Shown here: positions 6,656-14,558 of the stretch, in pieces
Layout of the letters: each line of letters starts with the position of its first letter
Numbering within the stretch: the stretch's first letter is position 1
NCBI GenBank assembly: GCA_002403445.1
Contig: DHHU01000002.1
Location: forward strand, 1,842 to 16,784
Length of the DNA: 14,943 nucleotides
DNA from: Salinisphaeraceae bacterium UBA4764
GTDB taxonomy: Bacteria; Pseudomonadota; Gammaproteobacteria; Nevskiales; Salinisphaeraceae
Direction of reading: 5' to 3'
Position numbers and translations under genes: made by a program
Notes under the pieces: model-generated
The model's input: only the letters and a program-made list of their open reading frames with translations
The model's database searches: none
Told to the model about the DNA's origin: nothing

Positions 6656-7384
6656 GTGTCAATCTCAGACGGTTCCAAAGGCTCCGACACGGTGGCCGAA
6701 CGACTTGCTGGCGTGCATAGACGTATTGCCGACGCCGCCGAATATGCCAACCGCGATACGAGCGATATTCATTTGATCGCGATATCTAAAAAGCAGCCGC
6801 TGGTCGCTCTCGAGTCCGCGTTGGAATATGGCCAGCGTGATTTTGGCGAGAATTATCTTCAGGACGCCCTACCCAAAATCAGAAACCTCGCCCAGTGTGG
6901 CGCAACGGGGGCCAGCCCAGTCTGGCATTTCGTTGGCGACATCCAATCCAACAAGACAGCCGATATCGCAGCCAACTTCGACTGGGTGCACGCGATCGAT
7001 CGCGCCAAGATTGCGCGCCGACTGTCCAACCAGCGTCCGCCGACTGCCAAGCCGCTACAGGTCTGTATCCAAGTCAATCTCGAGCGGTCCCCGAACAAAT
7101 CCGGCATACCGCCCGACGACTGTGCCGAACTGGCAGCCGAGATCAGCGAACTGCCCGGGCTGAAACTGCGCGGCTTGATGACATTGCCCGAGCCCCAAGA
7201 TGATTTTCTGGCCCAACGTCAGCCCTTCGCCGAACTGGCCCGGCTGCAAGGCGAATTGAATGCCGCCGGTTACGCACTCGACGTTTTGTCGATGGGCATG
7301 AGTGCCGATTTGGAAGCGGCAGTGGCTGAAGGTGCCACACACCTTCGGATAGGCACGGCCGTCTTCGGTCCCCGCCCCGATTAA
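6656..7384 (+). CDS. yggS: YggS/PLPHP family pyridoxal 5'-phosphate homeostasis protein
   Basis: A single-domain, alanine-racemase-fold protein that binds PLP without known enzyme activity and keeps vitamin B6 and amino-acid pools in balance. The PLP lysine is K45 in IAISKKQP. Family segments FGENYLQDA (63-71), HFVGDIQSNK (91-100), LRGLMTLPEP (171-180) and LSMGMSADLE (211-220) are intact, as is the C-terminal RIGTAVFGPR. The 242 residues include about 10 more at the N-terminus than E. coli YggS. The start used is GTG with no clear ribosome site; a GTG near 6691 is an alternative. Its place divergent from pilT is conserved in Pseudomonas, where proC usually follows; here rpiA follows one base after the stop. 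Confidence 0.94.
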   Translation: MSISDGSKGSDTVAERLAGVHRRIADAAEYANRDTSDIHLIAISKKQPLVALESALEYGQRDFGENYLQDALPKIRNLAQCGATGASPVWHFVGDIQSNKTADIAANFDWVHAIDRAKIARRLSNQRPPTAKPLQVCIQVNLERSPNKSGIPPDDCAELAAEISELPGLKLRGLMTLPEPQDDFLAQRQPFAELARLQGELNAAGYALDVLSMGMSADLEAAVAEGATHLRIGTAVFGPRPD

Positions 7385-7385
7385 C

Positions 7386-8054
7386 ATGCAAACCATGAGT
7401 CATGATCACTCCAAACGCGCCGCGGCCGAAGCAGCGTTCCAACACATCCGTCACGGCGATTACCTCGGCGTGGGGACCGGCAGCACAGTGGCTCACTTGA
7501 TCGACGTGCTGGCCGAACACAAGCCGTATCTAAAAGCAGTCGTCGCGACATCCAACGACACCCACAAGCGCCTCGTGGCAGCTGGCTTCGAAGTGGCCAC
7601 ACTGAACGAAACCGGCGGTCTGGATCGGTATATTGACGGCACTGACGAAATCAACCCGGATTTACAGTTAATCAAAGGCGGCGGGGGCGCCCTGACACGT
7701 GAGAAAATTGCAGCTTCAGCGGCCGATTCTTTCATCTGCATGGCCGAGGCCGCCAAATGCGTCGACGAGCTCGGTGCGTTCGGCGTGCCGATCGAAGTCA
7801 TCGACATGGCGCGCAGTACGATCGCCCGCCAGCTGATCAAACTCGGGGGGCGGCCGACACTTCGCGCCCGTACCCTGACCGATAACGGCCACCCCATCCT
7901 AGATGTTCACGGGCTTGAACTCGGTGATGCACTGGCCATGGAAGACAGTCTAAACGCCCTGCCCGGTGTGGTGACCAACGGTATTTTTGCCCGGCACCCA
8001 GCCGACATCGCGGTTATCGCCCACGACGATGATGTCGTCGAAACCCGTCGGTAG
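7386..8054 (+). CDS. rpiA: ribose-5-phosphate isomerase A
   Basis: Interconverts ribose 5-phosphate and ribulose 5-phosphate in the non-oxidative pentose phosphate pathway. Phosphate and active-site motifs are intact: GVGTGST (28-34), DGTDEIN (84-90) and KGGGGALTREK (97-107). By comparison with E. coli RpiA the key residues are D84, D87, K97 and E106. VVTNGIFA near 195-202 matches the conserved C-terminal segment. At 222 residues the length is normal. ATG codons at 7386 and 7395 are both possible starts, neither with a clear ribosome site; translation probably couples to yggS, whose stop is one base upstream. Confidence 0.96.
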   Translation: MQTMSHDHSKRAAAEAAFQHIRHGDYLGVGTGSTVAHLIDVLAEHKPYLKAVVATSNDTHKRLVAAGFEVATLNETGGLDRYIDGTDEINPDLQLIKGGGGALTREKIAASAADSFICMAEAAKCVDELGAFGVPIEVIDMARSTIARQLIKLGGRPTLRARTLTDNGHPILDVHGLELGDALAMEDSLNALPGVVTNGIFARHPADIAVIAHDDDVVETRR

Positions 8055-8066
8055 AACGGACGCCAA

Positions 8067-9272
8067 TTGGGTGTTCAAACTTCTACCGGCCAGACGCCGG
8101 ATACCGATCATTCGCTGACTGCCAACTCGGGACTCACTTGGCTGATGTCCGTTTGCAGCGGCATTGCGGTGGCCAACATCTACTATGCCCAACCGCTGCT
8201 TCACGCTTTGGGCAATGCGTTTGCCATCCATGCGACAGTTGCCACTCTCATTACAACACTGACACAGCTCGGCTACGCGATCGGTCTGGTGCTGATCGTA
8301 CCGCTGGGCGATCGACTCGACCGCCGGCGGTTGATTCCCGGGGTGGCACTGGCCTGTTCTTTCTCACTGGCTGTGGCCGCGGCCGCACCGGGCGCCGAGT
8401 GGTTTATCGGCGCCAGTCTCGGGGTCGGTATTGGCGCGACCTGTACGCAACTTATGGTACCGCTGGCGGCGCATCTGGCGGCGCCGGAACAGCGTGGGGC
8501 GGTCGTCGGTCGGGTGATGGCGGGTCTACTCATCGGCATTTTGCTGGCCCGCGCATTCGCCGGCATCGTCGCCGATCATCTCGGCTGGCGCGCGGTATTT
8601 GGCTTGGCCGCCTTAGCCATGCTCGCAATGGCGATTGTGCTGGGGCGTTATCTACCGGCAGTCGCCACGCCCGCGGCCGGCATGGGTTACGCTCAGACGC
8701 TAACCTCGGTCGGTCGCTTGATCATAGACCTCCCAGTACTCCGGCGGCGAATCGTATATGGCAGTTGCGGTTTTGCCGGCTTCACCATGATCTGGACCGG
8801 CCTGAGCTTTCTCCTCGCCAACCCTCCCTACCACTACACCAAGACCGTGATCGGTTTGTTCAGTCTCCTCGGGGCGGCGGGCAGTCTCGGTGCCGGATTT
8901 GCCGGGCGGTTGTTTGATCGGGGTTGGACACGCTCCGCTACGCGTGGGTTCATGCTGTCGGCAATTACAGCATTTGCGTTGATGGCGGGCCTCTGGCGAA
9001 CAGTCGGCGTGATCATCATTGGCTTGCTGCTGATGGATTTCGGCGTTCAGGGAGTACAAATTTTGAATCAAAGCACAATCTACACCCTGGCCCCCGAAGC
9101 CCGCAGCCGTATCACGACGGCCTACATGACCTGTTTCTTCCTGGCAGGGGCGGCCGGATCGGCGCTTACCGGCACGCTCATCCAAACCTATGGCTGGCCT
9201 GGTCTGACCGTAACCGCGGCATTGTTGGAGCTGGCCGCGCTCGGATTCGCGCTGACCGAACGCGCCGCTTGA
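8067..9272 (+). CDS. major facilitator superfamily transporter, drug/sugar efflux type
   Basis: A 401-residue integral inner-membrane transporter with about 12 hydrophobic segments by inspection. Near the N-terminus it has VANIYYAQPLLHALG, typical of the YnfM/AraJ-like branch of MFS efflux permeases, and a motif-A loop GDRLDRRR between the second and third helices. The substrate cannot be told. The start shown is TTG, with a weak ACGGA upstream; an ATG at about 8145 just before SVCSGIAVANIYY would give a shorter protein closer to many relatives. It is in the same frame as rpiA and begins 12 bases after the rpiA stop. Confidence 0.88.
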   Translation: MGVQTSTGQTPDTDHSLTANSGLTWLMSVCSGIAVANIYYAQPLLHALGNAFAIHATVATLITTLTQLGYAIGLVLIVPLGDRLDRRRLIPGVALACSFSLAVAAAAPGAEWFIGASLGVGIGATCTQLMVPLAAHLAAPEQRGAVVGRVMAGLLIGILLARAFAGIVADHLGWRAVFGLAALAMLAMAIVLGRYLPAVATPAAGMGYAQTLTSVGRLIIDLPVLRRRIVYGSCGFAGFTMIWTGLSFLLANPPYHYTKTVIGLFSLLGAAGSLGAGFAGRLFDRGWTRSATRGFMLSAITAFALMAGLWRTVGVIIIGLLLMDFGVQGVQILNQSTIYTLAPEARSRITTAYMTCFFLAGAAGSALTGTLIQTYGWPGLTVTAALLELAALGFALTERAA

Positions 9273-9273
9273 T

Positions 9274-9282
9274 TGGTATACT
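9274..9282 (+). promoter_or_regulatory. candidate extended -10 promoter for the moa genes
   Basis: TGGTATACT matches the extended -10 form TGnTATAAT at all but one base. It lies just after the stop of the MFS gene and about 30 bases before the moaD-moaE start. A partial -35 (CTGACC, 9252-9257) is 19 bases upstream. It could give the two Moco genes their own transcript within the operon. Confidence 0.4.
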
Positions 9283-9312
9283 CACTTACATTCAAGCAAT
9301 CTTGGATCGCGC

Positions 9313-10014
9313 GTGACTGCTGAGGCCATAGAAATTACAGTCGAGCCTTATGGCGTACTCGATGATCTTCTTGGCGGGCCCTGTTTATCCATCGACGTTC
9401 CAGCTCCCCATGACGTCGCGACGTTGCTTGAGATGCTGGTACATCGATTCCCCGCAGCTAGCGCGACCCTGCAGCGGACCGCCGTTGCACGGGATGATCG
9501 GTTACTGGCACACGACGCTCTTCTGACCAGCGGCCAATCGATAGCGCTGTTGCCACCGGTCAGCGGTGGCCAACCGCATACCCCTCGCTTGACTTATTCG
9601 CCACTGGACGTTGCCGCTCTCATGGCCGAGACCGAAGACCCGACTACTGGCGCAGTGGTGGTCTTTGGCGGCACGGTGCGGGCACAGAATCGCAACAAAA
9701 CCGTGACCGCAATCGACTATTCAGCTTATCCGCCGCTGGCCGAGACAGCCATGCGCAGGATCGAGGACGAAATCAGGGCTCGGCCAGATATCACGGCCTG
9801 CCGCGTCCAACACCGCGTGGGGAGACTGAAGCCAGGCGAAACCAGTGTTTATGTCGTGGTGCGGTCGGGCCATCGGGACGCAGCGTTTGCGGCTGGCCGC
9901 GATGCGATTGATGCCGTCAAGGCGCAAGTTCCCATCTGGAAGAACGAATACTTCAGCGACGGCACACGCGACTATGTGCCAGGCGTCCCGCTCGATCCGG
10001 AAACATCGCCATGA
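9313..10014 (+). CDS. MoaD-MoaE fusion, molybdopterin synthase small and large subunits
   Basis: Molybdopterin synthase moves two sulfurs onto cyclic pyranopterin monophosphate. Residues 1-86 form a MoaD-like ubiquitin fold ending in PPVSGG, the usual MoaD C-terminus. Residues 92-233 form MoaE: R123 in GGTVR, SGHRDAAF (186-193), and the catalytic lysines K203 and K210 in VKAQVPIWK. MoaD must normally carry a free C-terminal glycine thiocarboxylate, yet here Gly85-Gly86 are followed directly by QPHTPRL, so cleavage after the glycines or an altered sulfur route is needed. Similar MoaD-MoaE fusions are known (mycobacterial MoaX, Deinococcus), and MoaX is cleaved after the glycines. The start is GTG. 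It overlaps the next gene by ATGA, indicating translational coupling. Confidence 0.93.
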   Translation: MTAEAIEITVEPYGVLDDLLGGPCLSIDVPAPHDVATLLEMLVHRFPAASATLQRTAVARDDRLLAHDALLTSGQSIALLPPVSGGQPHTPRLTYSPLDVAALMAETEDPTTGAVVVFGGTVRAQNRNKTVTAIDYSAYPPLAETAMRRIEDEIRARPDITACRVQHRVGRLKPGETSVYVVVRSGHRDAAFAAGRDAIDAVKAQVPIWKNEYFSDGTRDYVPGVPLDPETSP

Positions 10015-10928
10015 AAGATGTTGGCATGAAACCTGACACCCTGCGTTCGGCATTTGCCACCGGCGAACTTCGTGCCCCACTCGACTGCGTCCAGCGTGTA
10101 CACGATCGGCAGACTGAAAAAGGCGATCCGCAGGAAGCCGCTCGGCTGGCCGGCATCATGGCGGCAAAACGCACCGATACACTGCTGCCGCTGGCGCATC
10201 CGTTGCCGATTCATGCCGCCGAGATTCGTTTTGATCCTGTTGAGGATCGCATCCTGATCGAGGCCGAAGTCCACACGATCGGACCTACCGGCGTAGAGAT
10301 GGAAGCGCTTAGTGCCGTAAGTGTGGCCGCTCTCACACTCTATGACATGCTCAAACCCTACGCCAAGCCCGAGGATCTGGCGATAGGCGACACCCGACTA
10401 GTGAACAAAACAGGCGGCAAATCCGACCATGCGCGACGCCTGAGCGATCCTCTGCCAGCCACTGTTCTGATGGTCTCGAACCCAGTGTATAACGGGGACA
10501 AGACCGATACCGCTGGCCAGATCGTTGTTGACGATCTGAAAGACGCCGGACTTGCGCCTATCGATTACCAGCTGCTGCCCGACGACGCTGACCAGATTGC
10601 TGAAGCGGTTTGCAGCGCGGTCCAAGCAGGCAGTGCCTTGGTGGCTACCGTCGGGGGGACCGGCATCGGACCCAAAGATCAGACTGTAGAAGCCGTGTCG
10701 CCGCTACTCACTCTACCCATGCCAGGCTTAATGGAGGCCGCGCGCGCTTTCGGCCAACGCCGCAGCCCGAGTGCCGCCATCTCGCGCGGGGTTGCCGGAT
10801 TTATGGACGAGACGCTAATAGTGACCCTACCCGGCAGCCAAGGCGGTGCCCGCGAGACAATCGCTGCACTGCGCGCCAGTCTGATTCATGCCCTGAAGAC
10901 CCGGCAACGGTTTCGATCCCAAAGTTAG
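10011..10928 (+). CDS. MoaC-MogA/MoaB fusion, Moco biosynthesis
   Basis: Residues 1-140 are MoaC, which completes cyclic pyranopterin monophosphate synthesis after MoaA. Evidence is AGIMAAKRT (47-55), HPLP (63-66), TGVEMEALSAVS (93-104), YDMLK with catalytic-type D112 and K115, and NKTGGKS. The usual Cys before the HPL motif is Ala62. Residues 149-305 are a MogA/MoaB-type domain: LMVSNPVYNGDKTD, GGTGIGPKDQTVEA (215-228), ISRGVAG and TLPGSQGG. The ending GLMEAARAF and the LPGS-HAL layout look closer to MogA, which adenylates molybdopterin. MoaC-MoaB fusions occur elsewhere. The gene begins inside the stop of moaD-moaE, so the two proteins are probably made together. Which role the second domain has cannot be fixed by eye. 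Confidence 0.92.
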   Translation: MKDVGMKPDTLRSAFATGELRAPLDCVQRVHDRQTEKGDPQEAARLAGIMAAKRTDTLLPLAHPLPIHAAEIRFDPVEDRILIEAEVHTIGPTGVEMEALSAVSVAALTLYDMLKPYAKPEDLAIGDTRLVNKTGGKSDHARRLSDPLPATVLMVSNPVYNGDKTDTAGQIVVDDLKDAGLAPIDYQLLPDDADQIAEAVCSAVQAGSALVATVGGTGIGPKDQTVEAVSPLLTLPMPGLMEAARAFGQRRSPSAAISRGVAGFMDETLIVTLPGSQGGARETIAALRASLIHALKTRQRFRSQS

Positions 10929-11041
10929 ACAAGAACCACCATAAAGCAGCCACATAGACAGACGATACACCGGCGTATTGACCACGTTACCCATGATCGC
11001 GAAGATAAGGTAAGAACCCAGATGGGCCAGTTGAGCAATAC

Positions 11042-12766
11042 GTGAAGGCATCGAGCGAGACCGCGACTGATCCCATCTGGTATCGCTCGTACCCGCCCGA
11101 TGTGGTGCACACGATTTCGCCCGATCCACGGCGCACTCTCGTGCATGTAGTGGACGACAGCTGTGACCGATTCGGTCCCCAAGTGGCTTACACCCATATG
11201 GGCGCGCAGCTTACTTATAACCGTTTACAACAGAAAAGCATTGATCTTGCAGCCTATTTTCAACAGGACCTGGGACTGACTCAAGGCGACCGGATCGCCT
11301 TGATGATGCCCAACTTGTTGCAATACCCCATCGCGTTGTTCGCCGCGCTTCGCGCCGGACTGGTGGTGGTCAACGTCAACCCGCTGTATACGTCGCGAGA
11401 GCTTGGCCACCAGCTGGCAGATTCCGGCGCCAGGGCGATCGTTATAGTCGAAAACTTTGCGGCCACGTTAACGCGCTGCCTCGAAGACGACTCCGGCGAC
11501 ATCGCCATTAAGCACATCATCATCACCGGCATCGGTGATCAACTACCGCTGGTAAAAGGGCTGATCACCGGTTTCGTTGTGAAGCATGTCAAACGCTTGG
11601 TACCGGCGTTTTCGCTCCATGCACCGTTGTCTTTCAACCACGCGCTGCAGCGCGGTGCCGGGCAGCGCGACAATTTTCAGCCACCCGTGTTGCACGGTAA
11701 CGATCTGGCGTTTTTGCAATACACCGGTGGTACCACCGGCTTGGCTAAGGGCGCACGCTTATCGCACGCCAATATGGTAGCCAATCTCTGCCAGTGCTCG
11801 GCTTGGTTGGAACCCTGGGTTGACCGCGGCAAGGAACGCATCATCACTGCGTTGCCGCTTTACCATGTGTTCGCGTTAACCGCCAACTGCCTGGTGTTTC
11901 TGGAACAGGGCGGCAATAACCGGCTGGTCACCAACCCCCGCGATATACCGGGCCTGGTCAAGGTATTCAAACAACACCAGCCCACTGTGTTTACGGGCGT
12001 AAACACGTTGTTCAACGCGCTGGTAAACAATACCGAATTCGCAAAACTCGACTTTTCATACCTCCGGTTCACGCTCGGCGGGGGAGCCGCAGTACAAAAA
12101 CCGGTGGCTGAAGTATGGCAGCGTATTACCGGCACGGTATTGATCGAGGCCTACGGTCTGACCGAGGCCTCGCCGGCGGTATGTATCAATCGTCTGGATG
12201 CTGCCGGCTACACCGGTAAGATCGGACTGCCCATTCCCTCCACCGAAGTCTCGATTCGCGACGATGACGGTCAGGAAATGGCACTGGGGGAACCGGGCGA
12301 GTTGTGTGTCCGGGGACCGCAGGTGATGGACTATTACTGGGGCCACAGCGCGGACGCAGCCAACGATATCTTCACCCCGGACGGCTTTTTTCGCACCGGC
12401 GACATTGCCACGCTGGACGTGCAGGGCTATCTTGAAATCGTCGACCGCAAGAAAGACATGATTATAGTCTCCGGTTTCAACGTCTATCCCAACGAAATCG
12501 AATCAATTATCACCGAGCACGACAAAGTACTAGAAACCGGCTGCGTGGGTATACCGAGCAGCAATACGGGCGAAGCGGTCAAAGCATTCGTGGTCAAGCA
12601 CGACCCCAGCCTTACGGCCGATGAACTCTTGGCATTCTGTCGTGAACGCCTGACGGCCTACAAGATCCCAAAAGAGATCGTCTTCGTCGACGAACTGCCC
12701 AAATCCAACGTGGGCAAGATATTGCGCAAGGAACTTCGATCCGATCCGGGGAATCCCGCAGCCTAG
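11042..12766 (+). CDS. fadD: long-chain fatty acid-CoA ligase FadD
   Basis: Activates long-chain fatty acids to acyl-CoA through an acyl-adenylate, at the inner face of the membrane, feeding beta-oxidation or lipid synthesis. AMP-binding motifs are complete: YTGGTTGLAKG (227-237), YGLTEAS (371-377), the FadD signature from DGFFRTGD (447-454) to SGFNVYPNEIE (477-487), and catalytic K559 in KSNVGKILRK. Likeness to E. coli FadD begins with the first 20 residues and includes DRIALMMPNLLQYP, so the GTG start is reasonable despite a poor ribosome site. Length, 574 residues, is normal. The 113-base gap after moaC-mogA suggests a separate promoter, but none was convincing. Its stop overlaps that of convergent minE. 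Confidence 0.96.
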   Translation: MKASSETATDPIWYRSYPPDVVHTISPDPRRTLVHVVDDSCDRFGPQVAYTHMGAQLTYNRLQQKSIDLAAYFQQDLGLTQGDRIALMMPNLLQYPIALFAALRAGLVVVNVNPLYTSRELGHQLADSGARAIVIVENFAATLTRCLEDDSGDIAIKHIIITGIGDQLPLVKGLITGFVVKHVKRLVPAFSLHAPLSFNHALQRGAGQRDNFQPPVLHGNDLAFLQYTGGTTGLAKGARLSHANMVANLCQCSAWLEPWVDRGKERIITALPLYHVFALTANCLVFLEQGGNNRLVTNPRDIPGLVKVFKQHQPTVFTGVNTLFNALVNNTEFAKLDFSYLRFTLGGGAAVQKPVAEVWQRITGTVLIEAYGLTEASPAVCINRLDAAGYTGKIGLPIPSTEVSIRDDDGQEMALGEPGELCVRGPQVMDYYWGHSADAANDIFTPDGFFRTGDIATLDVQGYLEIVDRKKDMIIVSGFNVYPNEIESIITEHDKVLETGCVGIPSSNTGEAVKAFVVKHDPSLTADELLAFCRERLTAYKIPKEIVFVDELPKSNVGKILRKELRSDPGNPAA

Positions 12767-13023
12767 CGCGAATCGTCGCCGAGCTTGATATTGAGCTCCA
12801 GCACGTCTAGATCGTCCTGCTGCTCGAGATCCATTTCCACTGCATTATCTGAGACGTCGACATACTTTCGAATCACCGCCAGCAGATCACGCTGGAGCGC
12901 CGGGAAGTAGTCCGGCTGTCCCCCCGTCGCAGCCCGTCGCTGAGCCACCACGACCTGCAGCCGCTCCTTGGCGATCTGGGCCGATGCTTTCTTTTCTGAA
13001 CGAAAAACGTCGAGGAGTCCCAT
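12763..13023 (-). CDS. minE: MinE, cell division topological specificity factor
   Basis: Stimulates MinD ATPase and drives pole-to-pole oscillation that keeps MinCD away from midcell. The amphipathic N-terminus MGLLDVFRSEKK and the anti-MinCD helix AKERLQVVVAQRR (18-30) are clear. The C-terminal dimer domain includes YFPALQRDLLAVIRKYV (39-55) and LELNIKL (75-81). The loop at 31-37 (AATGGQP) differs from the E. coli sequence. The 86 residues are typical. Its ATG shares one base with the minD stop (TAATG), and its own stop shares CTAG with the fadD stop. Confidence 0.96.
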   Translation of the reverse strand: MGLLDVFRSEKKASAQIAKERLQVVVAQRRAATGGQPDYFPALQRDLLAVIRKYVDVSDNAVEMDLEQQDDLDVLELNIKLGDDSR

Positions 13024-13829
13024 TACCGCCTCATCAAACGGTCGAACAAACTCTTGCGAGCTTCTGTAAAACGTAGCGGGCGTTCTTCACCCAGATAGCG
13101 AGCTACCGTGTCCGTGTAAGCGGCGCTGGCGTTGACGCTGGACTCGAGGATCACGGGCTTGCCGGCGTTCGATGCGTTTAGCACGTTTTCCGATTCCGGA
13201 ATGACGCCAATCAGCGGCACCGCTAGAATGTCACCGATATCTTCAAGCGACAACATTTCGCCTTTACCCACGCGGGCCGGTATGTAGCGCGTAACGATTA
13301 AGTGCTCGACTACTGGATCCGCCCCGTCCTCGGCGCGCTGGGTCCGGCTGGCCAGCATGCCCAGGACGCGGTCGGAATCACGCACTGAGGAGACTTCCGG
13401 ATTCGTGACGATCAGAGCATCGTCAGCGAAGCGCATGGCCATCAAGGCACCGCCTTCGATGCCAGCCGGCGAGTCGCAGACAATATAATCGAACCCATCA
13501 TCCAATTCGGCCAGCGCGGCTTCCACGCCGGCGCGGGTCAGCGCGTCTTTGTCTCGTGTCTGCGATGCCGCAAGAATGAATAGGTTTTCTACCCGCTTGT
13601 CGCGGATCATGGCTTGCTTGAGGCTGGCCTCGCCACTGATGACGTTGACAAAATCGAAAACCACGCGCCGCTCGCAACCCATCACCAGATCGAGATTGCG
13701 AAGCCCCACGTCAAAGTCGATGACGATGGTCTTGAAACCCCGCTGGGCCAGACCCGTCGCAAACGAGGCGGCTGTGGTTGTCTTGCCCACGCCACCCTTG
13801 CCGGATGTCACAACGATCTTTCGGGCCAC
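13023..13829 (-). CDS. minD: MinD, septum-site-determining membrane ATPase
   Basis: ATPase that binds the membrane with ATP, recruits MinC and is released by MinE. It has the deviant Walker A SGKGGVGKTTT (9-19) with signature K11, the switch Asp in VIDFDVGLRNLD (D40), and DSPAGIEGG (119-127). The C-terminal EARKSLFDRLMRR (256-268) is an amphipathic membrane-targeting helix like that of E. coli. Length, 268 residues, is standard. The start is GTG, supported by AGGAG about 7 bases upstream within the last codons of minC; only 3 bases separate the genes. Confidence 0.97.
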   Translation of the reverse strand: MARKIVVTSGKGGVGKTTTAASFATGLAQRGFKTIVIDFDVGLRNLDLVMGCERRVVFDFVNVISGEASLKQAMIRDKRVENLFILAASQTRDKDALTRAGVEAALAELDDGFDYIVCDSPAGIEGGALMAMRFADDALIVTNPEVSSVRDSDRVLGMLASRTQRAEDGADPVVEHLIVTRYIPARVGKGEMLSLEDIGDILAVPLIGVIPESENVLNASNAGKPVILESSVNASAAYTDTVARYLGEERPLRFTEARKSLFDRLMRR

Positions 13830-13832
13830 TTA

Positions 13833-14558
13833 CTACTCCTGTGTCTCAATATACAAATGCTCGTCCAGTCGAACGCTGACTGCCTGGCCATGCACGCTCG
13901 GTTCAATTGCATCAGCTACTTTATAGCAACCGGCAATGGCGATCAGATCCGGCTCGAAGCGGCGACAAAATATCCGAGCCGACGCATCACCGGCGGCTCC
14001 GGCCAACGCCCGTCCGCGCAGCGTGCCATACACATGGATATGGCCGTCAGCGATGATCTCCGCCCCGGCACTGACTGAACCGAGCACTACCAGATCTCCG
14101 CCGCGCGCGTAAATCTGCTGGCCCGAGCGCACAGGTTGATTCACCACGCGCGCCGGGCCGCGATCAGTCTTCGTCTTGGATTGGGCCGCCTGGGGTTTCG
14201 GTTGTTGCGACTCGACTTGCGGCTGGTTCGCAACCGGCGATGCACCCGTGGTTTGCGTCACGCCCAGGCCGGCCGATACCGCGGCATCTGCAGTCGCCTC
14301 GTCGGCGTCAACTACACCCGCCACGAACAACTCGAGTTGCCGCAGGCTCGCGGCCAGCTCGGCTAGATTCGGATGCACACCAGTAATCGACAGCAGCACC
14401 GGCAAGCGCGCAAAAAATTGCGGCGCGCGCGAGATCTGCTCTTTCGCATCAGCTTTGATCTGCTCGAGGTCGGCAGATCGAATCTCCAAGACCGTCAGCG
14501 TCAACATACGTCCTTTGAAGACTACGCTCGACTGATTAGTGGGCGTGGCGTCAGCCAT
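13833..14558 (-). CDS. minC: MinC, septum site-determining FtsZ inhibitor
   Basis: Inhibits FtsZ assembly away from midcell, carried to the membrane by MinD. The N-terminal domain (about 1-105) contains RLPVLLSITG (51-60), typical of the FtsZ-binding part. A Gln/Ala/Lys-rich linker covers about 106-137. The C-terminal beta-helix domain has RSGQQIYARGGDLVVLG (144-160), VSAGAEIIADGHIHVYG (162-178) and LRGRALAG (180-187), the MinD-binding and dimer region. At 241 residues it is normal. The ATG has AAAGGAG about 8 bases upstream. It is first in minC-minD-minE. Confidence 0.95.
   Translation of the reverse strand: MADATPTNQSSVVFKGRMLTLTVLEIRSADLEQIKADAKEQISRAPQFFARLPVLLSITGVHPNLAELAASLRQLELFVAGVVDADEATADAAVSAGLGVTQTTGASPVANQPQVESQQPKPQAAQSKTKTDRGPARVVNQPVRSGQQIYARGGDLVVLGSVSAGAEIIADGHIHVYGTLRGRALAGAAGDASARIFCRRFEPDLIAIAGCYKVADAIEPSVHGQAVSVRLDEHLYIETQE

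Noticed and set aside
8138..8917. Plus-strand ORF of 259 aa inside the MFS gene
   Set aside because: A frame-shifted shadow of the transporter, very Arg/Gly-rich, with no domain.
10978..11006. TTGACC with GAAGAT as a fadD promoter
   Set aside because: The -35 is good, but the -10 matches only three of six consensus bases.
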